Assembly: GCA_004431415.1 (NCBI GenBank)
Contig: QPMI01000622.1
Location: 1 to 64,000 of the forward strand
Length of the DNA: 64,000 bases
Origin: Cyanophora paradoxa
Taxonomy: Eukaryota > Glaucocystophyceae > Cyanophorales > Cyanophoraceae
Direction: 5' to 3'
Made by a program: the position numbers and the translations under genes. Positions 21,626 through 30,552 of the stretch are shown piece by piece; the stretch's first letter is position 1; every line of letters begins with the position of its first letter. Under the pieces are notes generated by a model. The model searched no databases and was not told where the DNA came from. It was given only the letters and a program-made list of their open reading frames with translations.

Positions 21626-22785
21626 CACGCTTGAGATGTGCGTGAAGCGACTGACATCTGGCTTGACGAGCTGGACGTCCCGGAGAAGGGCAGCTACGTC
21701 GTCGGAGCCAGGGCAAGGTCTTGGCATCTTGTCTGCCTTCTCGGTGCGACAGCGCGCACAGTAGACTTGACAACAGATAGATGCGCTTCCTCGCATAGAG
21801 ATCGCTGTCAAGTGGAGCTGCGCCGGCTTCCACTGACGCGTACGCAACCCGCAGAGCCGAGAGAGACGCGGAGCCGCACGTCCTCTGGATGCAGGGTGGA
21901 GTCAAGTGGAGTGATCCTCACGAGGGATGCCACTCGCCGCCACTGAGCGTGCCTCGGGAGGTCCGCAGGCGCCACAGCAGCCGTCGTAGGTAAGACCTCG
22001 GGCGCGTACTGGGGCCTTGTTATCCCAGGGGCTTTCACGTCACAGCGGTTTGACTCCATGCGTTCTTCAGATACACTCGCCACCATTGAGCGTGCCTCGG
22101 GCTAGCCGGAGGTGCCATCGCAGCCGTCGTAGGTGAGACCTCGGGCGCGGACTGGGGCCATGTTATCCCAGGGCATTCACGTCTTGGCGGTCTGACTCTG
22201 TACTTTCTGGGGCCATGTTGTCCGCTCACGCTTGAGATGTGCGTGAAGCGACTGACATCTGGCTTGACGAGCTGGACGTCCCGGAGAAGGGCAGCTACGT
22301 CGTCGGAGCCAGGGCAAGGTCTTGGCATCTTGTCTGCCTTCTCGGTGCGACAGCGCGCACGGTAGACTGGACAACAGATAGATGCGCTTCCTCGCATAGA
22401 GATCGCTGTCAAGTGGAGCTGCGCCGGCTTCCACTGACGCGTACGCAACCCGCAGAGCCGAGAGAGACGCGGAGCCGCACGTCCTCTGGATGCAGGGTGG
22501 AGTCAAGTGGAGCCGCCGCTGAGCGTGCCTCGGGAGGTCCGCAGGCGCCACAGCAGCCGTCGTAGGTAAGACCTCGGGCGCGTACTGGGGCCATGTTATC
22601 CCAGGGGCTTTCACGTCGCAGCGGTTTGACTCCATGCGTTCTTCAGATACACTCGCCACCATTGAGCGTGCCTCGGGCTAGCCGGAGGTGCCATCGCAGC
22701 CGTCGTAGGTGAGACCTCGGGCGCGGACTGGGGCCATGTTATCCCAGGGCATTCACGTCTTGGCGGGCTGACTCTGTACTTTCTG
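21626..22785. repeat. Two tandem copies of a 0.6-kb unit
   Basis: Unit one spans 21626-22209 and unit two 22227-22785, offset 601 bp. They agree over almost their whole length; unit two lacks about 25 bp corresponding to roughly 21907-21935. Within each unit a shorter block is itself doubled: TGAGCGTGCCTCGGG... through GTTATCCCAGGG occurs twice, about 150-190 bp apart. No protein is recognised. Confidence 0.8.
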
Positions 22786-23504
22786 CAGAGAGAAAAGATT
22801 GATTGACCGGCGCTTCATAGCTGCCTGGCGAGCCTGGCATGTCACGAGCATGCTGGCGACTCGACAAAACGAGACGACGACGAGAAGAAGGTATGTTTGG
22901 TATGTTTGTGAAGAATACTCATCCAGGTATCTTTTATCATCATATGTCTCACTGTACGTGGACCAGAGAAGAAACGACAGGCCATAACGACAAGAAGATC
23001 ATCATTCGATCGGCGTCAACACGCAATTCGATCGTTATGACGACGTGTGTAGATGTAGAGGGTGTTGCTCCACATACAATACATTTAGTATTACGTTGTG
23101 GCGTCGTCTCTCGATACAATACAATACAGTTTCATTCGACATGCGCGCGGGCTGCATCAGCATCTGTTCTTGAGCGCAGCCACGGCACGTTTAGATGACT
23201 GTGAGCGCATGCGGCTCAATAGACGGGTTGGCGGACGCTTCCCACTACAGAAAGAGTGGTGCGCCAGGTCCGTAAGCAAGAAAGGCGCAGTGGCGGGTGG
23301 AAAGCTTAAGGCATGAACCATGCGGTTCGTATTGCTAAGCTCTGCCGCATAGGCGCTTCCCACTACAAGAGAGTGGAGGCCGTACGCGCAAGCCAAGCCT
23401 TGAAGGCAAACGATGGCGTGGTTGTCCAGGGGTTCGGGCAAGAGCGCAGCGTTCGTCCCCAGGCATACGAGCTAAAAAGTCGAAGCCCAACGCAGCAGCC
23501 CCCA
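22786..23504. other. Element interior, right part, no gene recognised
   Basis: AT-richer stretch with two copies of CGCTTCCCACTACA (23236, 23354). No purine tract suitable as a plus-strand primer is obvious just before the right repeat. No coding sequence is recognised. Confidence 0.4.
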
Positions 23505-23856
23505 TGCGCTGAGCGGGATGCGCTAAGCAGTTGGCTAGGCCCGGAGGCGCCCCAAGCAGAGAGGGACAGGCCCGTACAGAACCGTAGGGCGACGGCAAGC
23601 GGGTGCCATTACGTACACAGCAGGCGCAGAGCCAGCGCAAGACAGATAGTAAGACAGAGAGAACAAGAACAGATCTGGCAAGGACAGCAAGCGAGCGCCG
23701 CGCGGGGCAAGCGAGGGCCCAGGGCTAAAATAAGCGGGCCAGTTGGCAACAACGTGGCACCAGGAATAGCAGGCTACAAAGGGTACAAGGCAAGGCAAGC
23801 TGCCGGCTTCGAGCCGACGACCAGGGCTAGCTGGGAGTCGGAAAGTGGGCGGCACA
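23505..23856. repeat. Right 352-bp terminal direct repeat
   Basis: Copy two of the terminal repeat, in the same orientation as 19956-20307 and with no difference found on reading. The following 4 bp GCGG match those before copy one. Confidence 0.85.
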
Positions 23857-24159
23857 GCGGCCCCCTTCCCGCGCCTCCCTGCGAGAGTTCGCGGCCTCGC
23901 CCTTTGCCCAGTGGTTGCCAAGTTGCGCGCCGACCAGCCTCCACATGATGTATTTCCCCCACATAACAGTTTTCTGGATCCGTGTAACGAATTAAAGCCT
24001 TGAACTTAGGAACTTCGCGATTCGAATTCAAAGTTGCACGCCGTGACGCTGTACATCTGCATGTGACATGATTTCCTGTCGACGTCCGATGTCCGAGCCT
24101 CATGCCATATGATGATCATGACTCACTGAATCAGCTGCAGTACCGTCGACGTCGAGATC

Positions 24160-24247
24160 CTCGCCGAGTCACTGAGTCGGATCGAGAATCCGGATCCGGA
24201 TCCGATGATTCCGAAGTTCGGACGCAGTGACTCCGAGGCTCGGCGAG
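24160..24247. repeat. Imperfect palindrome built on GGATCCGGATCC
   Basis: Outer arms CTCGCCGAG (24160-24168) and CTCGGCGAG (24239-24247). Inner arms GAGTCACTG (24166-24174) and CAGTGACTC (24225-24233). The centre is repeated GGATCC words. It could be the footprint of a small inverted-repeat element. Confidence 0.55.
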
Positions 24248-24790
24248 CTCGAGCTCGAGTCCGCGCAGAGGGCGCTAATCATTGAATTATAATCGTTGAA
24301 CTGTGGCTTCGGACAGCAGCAGCACGCCCCGCGACCGTCGGAAGTGCCCCGGCTTGACGATGCCGCAGTGCATGTGCATATGCATGGCGCTCCCCGAGTC
24401 AAGCAATTCAAACAAATCGATATCGTTCATCCACTTCCTTAGCACAATCTGTTCATCATTTATATGTTGATATCTGAAAGTCGCTATTGGAAATGTGCCG
24501 TATCTCGCAGAAACGCCTGTTCGAGAGAAACTGCCCTACTGAACACGACTGGTGCGACGAAATGATCATGTGGCATGAAATGACTAAGCGCAAAGTAAGG
24601 TGTGAAAATTCAGGTATGGCAATTCCTACCCTGCTCCTACAGACTTCTGCCATGATACACAATGATCCCTGTCTAGGCATGTCCTCCAGCCCGTGCTGCG
24701 CCCTAAATCTAAACGCAGAAGCGGGCCGGGCTCAAAAAAAGAGGTGCGCGTGGCAGTCCTGATCTGTATAAGGCCAGAGGCCGGCGACGA

Positions 24791-24791
<1 letters not shown>

Positions 24792-24818
<27 letters not shown>
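24792..24818. repeat. Homopolymer of 27 G
   Basis: Uninterrupted G run flanked by CGACGAA and CGCTG. Length may be inexact because such runs sequence poorly. Confidence 0.9.
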
Positions 24819-24821
<3 letters not shown>

Positions 24822-24867
24822 TGTGCACGAGGGAGGCGGGGGCGGGGGGGCGAGGCGTTGGGGTCGG

Positions 24868-27281
24868 TCAGGCGGGGGCGGAGGGGGGCGGGGAGACGCC
24901 GGCCTGGGAGCGGGCGGCGGGGACGAAGACAGCGCAGTGGTCGCCTAAAACATGCAGGTCTAGGTCGGCGAGGGTGAGCGCCGCCCAGCCGCCCTTCTCC
25001 CTTTCCCCGGCCCCCGCCCCGTGGTGCTCCTTGCCCGGCCCGATCAGCACCGCGTCGACGCTCCCGCCCGAGCCGCTGCTCCCGCTCGCCCCGTTGCCCG
25101 AGAAGCTGCTGCCGGTGCCGTTGCCCGACGAGGAGGAGGTCGACGCGTTGCCGCCGCCCCCCGTCGAGCTCGAGCTCGAGCCCGAGCCGCGAATCGCCGA
25201 GTTGCTCACCGGGCCGGCCGCTTCCTCCCCGCCCATCATGGCCTTGCCGCCGGCCGCGCCGACGCCGGCCTGGGCGGCCTGGGCGGCGGCGGCGTGGGCG
25301 GCGGAGGGCGGAAGGCGGGCGAGGCGGCGGAAGTTGGTGGAGGCCGAGGGGATGGGGCACGGCTGGGAGTTGCCCGAGCTGGAGCCCGAGTTGGGCGAGG
25401 CGCGCGAGGGCGACGAGAAGGCCTTCACGATGCCGCTCCCGTCGAGCAGCGGCGAGAGCCCGATCCGCCCGTCCACCGCGGCCCGCGGCCCCGCCATGTC
25501 CCCGCTCGAGCCGCCGGCGGCCGCCGACGAGGCCGAGGGCGCCGCCTCGTTGCGGTGCCGGTGGTGGTGGTAGTGGCAGTGGTGCCTGCCCCGCAGAGTC
25601 AGGACCCCGCAGGTTCCGCGCCGCCCCCGGGCCACGCACCGCTCCCTGTGGTGCCGCTCGCGCCTCGCGCCGCTCATCGCCGCGGCGGCAGCTGCCTCGG
25701 CCTCGGCCTGCTTGGGGGGGGCGGGACGTGAGGGGGCGGGCGGGGCGGGGCGCGGGGCGGGGCAGACCACGGCGTCGGCTTCAGCGTCGGCTCCCTCGGC
25801 GGCGTTGGCGTCCCCGCCCTCCTCCCCGCTCGCCGAGCCCCCGCTCCCGCTCCCCCCCGACCGCCCCGCGCTGCCCCCGGCCGACCCTGCCGACCCGCTG
25901 CTCCCCGACCCGCTCCCTCCGGAGCCGCTGCCGTGGCCGCTGCTGTGGCTCGGCTGGTCCGAGGGCGGCCCGACGATGAGGCCAGACTCCGGGTCCTCCC
26001 GCAGCTCGGCGAGCTTGTCCGCCCACGCCCGCACGCGCCGCTGCCCGTGCGGCGTGAGGTCCCCCCGCCCCGAGCTCGACCGGCCCCCGCTGCCGCTCCC
26101 GCTGCCGCTCCCGCTGCCGCGCGACTCAGAGGCGCGCGGGGGGCACGCGGGCGGGGTGGGGGGCTCACTTGGAGGCGACTTTGGAGGGGAGAGAGGAGAC
26201 GTCGAGCAGGCCGCTCTTCTTCGCGCGCCGGCTGTCCGCCCGCCCCAGCGCCACCGGCGCCGCGTACCCGCCTTCCCGCAGCGCCGAGGAGAGGGGCAGC
26301 GGGTGCGGCAGGCTGGCCTCGTCCCCGCCCGGCGGCGACGGCGTGCCGCCGCCCTCGGAGCCGTTGCCGGAGACGGAGCTCTCGTTGCCGTCGGAGATGT
26401 GGTCGAGCGAGGAGAAGCTGCAGAGCGAGGAGCCGCAGGCGGCCACGGAGGAGGAGGAGGAGGAGGAGGAGGCGGAGGAGGGCGACGAGGAGCGCGGGGC
26501 GTCCCGCTCCGGCACTGCCGGCAACTCCCGGTCCCGGTCCCGGTCCCGGTCCCTCTCCCGTTCCCGTTCCCGCTCGATCGCCGACGTCGCTGACGCTGGC
26601 GGCTGCGGCGGACCGCTCCCGCTCCCGCTCCCGCTGCCGCTGCCGCTTCCGCTGCCGCTGCCGGAGCCGGCGCCGGAGGAGGCGGAGCCGTGCTTGGGCC
26701 CGGTGGTGGCGCGGGAGCGGAGGCGCTCGACCTCGTCGCGGAGGCTCTCGTTCTCCATCTGCATGAGCAGGTCCAGCAGCTGCATCGCCAGGCTCAGCTT
26801 CACGTCCCGGTCCTCCACGTCCTTGTCCAGCCGCCCCACCGCCTCCACCAGGCCCCTGCACGCCACGTCACGCCCCTCCACAGCACGGGCCACGCCATCT
26901 ATCCCGAGGTCGCCCCACCGGGCGGGGAGGGGGCCCAGGGAGGGGACCGGCGCTCACAAATTGTGAGTCTTGATCGCCTGAATGTAATTCGCCGCGCCGT
27001 TCACCGGAGACGGCAGCGCGAGGGGATCGGGGGGAGGCGCGCGGCTGAGTTGCCGCACGAGCGAGTTGGGGGAAATTGATTTCCCATTCATCGCCCCGCT
27101 CTCGACCACCCGCTCCGCCAGCTTCCTCAACGTCGACAGACAGTTCGCCTCCGCCTCCGCCGTCACCCGAGATCGCTCCGCGTCCTTTGCCCGGTCCCTC
27201 CTGCGGCCGCGAACGCTCGGACCCCCGACGGTTCCCCGCGCGCGTCCCTCCCGCTCACCTCGATCGCTTCGACGGCTGCAT
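24868..27281 (-). CDS. Unknown Ser/Gly-rich protein with short helical segment
   Basis: I do not recognise a family. Splicing gives a basic start (MQPSKRSRRDRAKDAERSR), then CLSTLRKLAERVVESGAMNG and NYIQAIKTHNLGLVEAVGRL. A helical, probably coiled segment follows (LAMQLLDLLMQMENESLRDE). Very long Ser/Gly runs come next, with islands HGQRRVRAWADKLAELRED, a His-rich stretch (HHCHYHHHRHR) and TLADLDLHVLGDHCAVFV near the C-terminus. Most introns are clear: GTGAGCG after MQPSKRSR, GTGAGCG inside THNL, GTGAGCC after KVAS, GTCTGCC and GTGGCCC further on. Upstream frames at 27290-27640 (MDLDRNMEDVG..., PTPSYVADLL, VHVMHDVPNGLYA) may be earlier exons, so the true start could lie near 27636. The basic N-terminus suggests a nuclear protein; function unknown. 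Confidence 0.5.
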
Positions 27282-29196
27282 GGCTGATGATTCTCTCTCC
27301 GGGTGCTCACGTCTGACGCAGCAGGCGTCGGAAAGAGCGAACGGGGCTGGGAGCGACGCGACCCCGGCGTGCTCACTTCGCGTACAACCCATTCGGTACG
27401 TCGTGCATGACATGCACGCCGTCTGGGGGCGGAGGAAGCGACGTACACTCAGCCACCCGGCCCAAACTCCCACGTACGCAACAAATCCGCCACGTACGAG
27501 GGCGTCGGACGGCTGGGGGCGCCCCCAAGGGCGCTGGAGCTGACACGGGGTCCGCGTCCATGGGCTGCAAGTCCCCCGAGGCATCCCCGGCCCCTCCAGA
27601 CGTTCCTACGTCTTCCATATTCCGATCCAGATCCATCCTGTTCCCGCTTCGGCGCTCGCTGGCCCGCTCGCACACATGCGCTGGCCTCGCTTGGTGCTGG
27701 CGCTCGCTGCTGCTCTACCGGATATGGATCGCTAGCTGGGAAGGAGGACGCATGCGCATCGTGCTCGTCTTCGCTCTCCGAGGCTCTAAGGCTGCTGGTG
27801 GTGGTGGGACACTTGGAGTCTTGGTGAGAGATCGAGGCGCCTCGCTCATCCGCGCGTACAGAGGCATCAGGGCAAGTCCCGTGCAGGCTTTTTTGCCTTG
27901 AGTTTTCTTTTGCATCCCGTGCTGAAGTTTTGAAACGTGCCAAGGTGCTTCGGTAAACGTGTTTTTTTTGAAGGACGGTTTTTGAGGGGAGATACCGTCC
28001 TTTTTTGGGGAGAAACGGTGTTTAGGGGGTACAAGCTGTGCCTGGAAAAAACCATTTTCATCGTGCCCAGCCCGTCAGCTTGAGCACGGGATGCGGGTTA
28101 AAAACGTTAGGGCTTTTCTTCCAACTTGCATTTCGATCATGTGCCTGACACACGTGCTGCTAAATTTTGAGCTGCATCGATAGCTGATCATGACGCGAGC
28201 GGACGCCGCGGAGTCCCGTGCCAGCGTGCGCGTGCGCAGGGGGAACTTGGGAAGTCGAGATAAGATCATCGCGCGCGCGCGCGGCTGCGGACTCGGCGGA
28301 TCAGAGAGACCGTGTCGACGTCGACCTCGGACACTGATCGGCGATGGCGCGGCGATCGACGGTCTCCTCAATTGCAAAGCCTTCGAATTCCTGCCGAAGT
28401 GCAAGCTTAAGCATACGCGCATACGCAGGCTGCAGCGCTAGCAGGCCGGATGGCGCTCGCGCGCTGCACAGCCTGCACGCGCGCGCGCTCCTAGCTCCTT
28501 CAACGGCCGCTGAGCCTGGCGCAGGCTTGGTCATGCCCGGGCCATGATGAACATGAACTAGCGCTTGACGATCACTCGTTCACCGCGGATTCGCGAGCGT
28601 CGCGCTTCAACTTGCATGCCGCAGTACGTGCGCTCGCTCCTGCGCCGGCGTCGCAGAGACAATTCCATTGGACACAGCCTTCCTCTTCTGAAGTTGTGCA
28701 CAATTATGCATGCGCGATTGTGTTTGTGCCTTGCTTCAATTTGTTTCTATTCCGATTGCAATTGACATCGTTTCACACCTTGCAATTGATTTCCCTCCCA
28801 CGTCCCGACGGTGATCATTTGCTTTCATGATCATATATATAGCTTGAGAGTAGTTCTTCGAATCCAAAACCACCGTTTCGCTTTCCAAAGTTCATGATCA
28901 TGAGATATTAGCCTCTCGAATTTCTTGCAGTTGAATATATGTGTATATATAGCTTCAAAGCTATAAATTGCACTTCCGAAGTTCACTTCTTTTAGAATTC
29001 ACTATAGCTAGAAGTTTAAATCTTGATCTAGCTCAGATCTAGAATCGAGGAAGAATTCGAAACGCAGAGCCAAATGCCAAAATCATCACAGAGCACGTGC
29101 ACTCTCCTCTGCGTCCAACCCGTCCAACACACGTGCACAGGCCAGCCTCCCGTCCAAACTCAAATCGTGACTTCAGCCTTGTAATTGGTGATCTTC
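27282..29196. other. 1.9-kb AT-richer spacer
   Basis: The first 360 bp may contain upstream exons of the Ser/Gly-rich gene. Beyond 27950 the DNA is much less GC-rich than the genes, with TATATATAG words at about 28835 and 28945 and several TCATGATCA palindromes. A 9-bp inverted repeat lies at 27971-28002. No convincing gene is seen. Confidence 0.5.
27971..28002. other. Perfect 9-bp hairpin flanked by T runs
   Basis: AAGGACGGT (27971-27979) and ACCGTCCTT (27994-28002) form a 9-bp stem with a 14-nt loop. T tracts lie on both sides. It looks like a transcript-end hairpin, but no gene of known strand ends here. Confidence 0.4.
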
Positions 29197-30292
29197 CTAA
29201 GGAAACGACCTTCTAGTGAGGTCCTCCAGCACAGCCCACAGCCGGTCTTGCACAGTCTCATCATATGAAACCTTGGCTGAAGGAGTCTCCCGCCTTCCGA
29301 CGTAATACTTGCCTGTCACACCCTCCAAGGAGGGACTGGTTGCCAGCCAGTGTTGATCATTGGCATCATTTACCTAGACGAACAATTCCGTCACATGCAT
29401 ATGTGATAGAGCCAGCAGTCATAGGAACTTGCTCACCTCAATGCCACAGGGGCCCCAGCCGGCAAAGAGCATTTTGGTGTTCACTGTACCCGGATCGAGG
29501 GTGTTCACTGTGACTCCAGTGCCCTTCAGGGCACGGACCTGCACACATGCATGAAATGATGTTCACTCATGCATATGACCAAAGAAAGAGTCACCATAGA
29601 GTAAGTCAGGAGCACATCGCACAGCTTTGACAAGGAGTAGGTGCTGTGAGAATTGAATCCCTTCTCGGCATTCAGATTGTCAAAATCAATCGATGAAGAT
29701 TGCGAGATGCTTGCAACATTGATAATACGAGGTCGACTTCCCATCTTAATGAGATCCAGCAGCTCAGCGGTCAAGAGATAGGGTGCCAGCACGTTGACCT
29801 GGCATTGCATGTCATGTCATGTCACCTGTTGCATGTCAAGAAATCTCACCTGAAAGGTCAGCTCGTTTCCGTCCACAGTCTTCACATATTGCTCAGCGAA
29901 GACGCCGGCATTGTTGTCCAGGACCTGAGACACGCCGGTTTGAATTCGATTCCAAATGCTGAGACACGTATACGTAAGCTTAACACTCACATCAAGCCGG
30001 GGGGCTGCATCCTTGATCTGCTTCGCAAGCTCCCTCACTTGTGAAAGATCGGCAAAGTCCGCGTTAAAATACTGGACGTTCGATCCAGTGCTGTCTCGAA
30101 TCCAACGCGCCGTGCTCTCGCCCCGCTCTCGATTGCGCCCGTGAATTAAAACCGTGGCGCCGTCCTTTGCGAGCCGGAACGCCGTATGCCTCCCGATCCC
30201 GTCCGTGGCTCCCCTGCGCAGCGGTAAGATGCGCGATACAGCGTATGGCGCGCCAGCTCGACACACGTCACTAAACAAATTCGGCCCTCCAT
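29197..30292 (-). CDS. Short-chain dehydrogenase/reductase, retinol-dehydrogenase-like
   Basis: NAD(P)-dependent oxidoreductase of the classical/extended SDR type. The start (30292) gives [20 protein letters not shown], the TGxxxGIG cofactor loop. HGRN after the second strand suggests NADP preference. Further motifs are [19 protein letters not shown] (NNAG), [19 protein letters not shown] (catalytic Ser) and [11 protein letters not shown] (YxxxK). The C-terminal part reads [17 protein letters not shown], then a substrate loop and [12 protein letters not shown]. All catalytic residues are present. The substrate is unknown; relatives reduce retinal, lipids or chlorophyll intermediates. All introns have GT donors (GTGTGTC, GTGAGTG, GTGAGAT, GTGACTC, GTGAGCA) and the gene is clearly less GC-rich than its neighbours, unlike the rest of the window. 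It is divergent from CSE1. Confidence 0.9.
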
Positions 30293-30552
30293 CGTCGCCT
30301 CGAATACGACCAGCTCGTATGCGCGCGTACGTGAACAGACGGTGCCCGCGGAGGCTCTGCTGCTCAAGCGGTGCCCGCGGAGGCTCGACGCTGACCAGCT
30401 CCCTCGCACGGCGGGCGGCGCGATAACGAAGGCCGACGCGCCGTGCATCGGCCAGGAAACGTGCTCGGGTGGCGGTAGGCGGTTTTCGAAGCCCAAAACC
30501 GGGTACACAAACTCGACAGTAGGGTACAGGTTGCAAACAAACGGCGAGCGCG
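30293..30552. promoter_or_regulatory. Shared 5' spacer of SDR and CSE1
   Basis: 260 bp between divergent starts. It contains two near-identical 22-bp words, GCGGTGCCCGCGGAGGCTC-like, around 30342 and 30370. Role inferred from position. Confidence 0.4.

Larger units (their letters stand above)
19952..23860. mobile_element. LTR-type non-autonomous retroelement-like insertion
   Basis: Two direct repeats of 352 bp (19956-20307 and 23505-23856) look identical base for base on reading. Each starts TGCGCT and ends GCACA, so each has the TG...CA ends of an LTR. The 4 bp just outside (GCGG at 19952-19955 and 23857-23860) match, like a target-site duplication. The 3.2 kb interior has no reverse transcriptase, integrase, gag or transposase that I can find in any frame. 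Tandem repeats fill part of it. I see no convincing primer-binding site or polypurine tract. Best reading: a non-autonomous LTR element (TRIM/LARD-like) that inserted recently, since the ends have not diverged. Alternatives are a segmental duplication or solo-repeat assembly artefact. Confidence 0.6.
23857..24867. other. AT-richer spacer with palindrome and G27 tract
   Basis: About 1 kb without a gene. It holds a roughly 90-bp imperfect palindrome (24160-24247) and a run of 27 G residues (24792-24818). Short open frames near 24460-24760 look like chance. The G run lies about 50 bp beyond the stop codon of the next minus-strand gene. Confidence 0.5.

Noticed and set aside
20308-23504. Reverse transcriptase or integrase in the LTR-like interior
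   Set aside because: No YxDD, no DDE pattern and no zinc knuckle in any frame; the longest frames are repeats.
24868-27640. ING-family assignment for the Ser/Gly-rich gene
   Set aside because: YVADLLHGVHVMHDVP loosely recalls the ING N-terminus, but there is no PHD finger and the exon join is not proven.
28080-28110. Telomere-like TTAGGG
   Set aside because: A single copy near 28109 with no tandem array.
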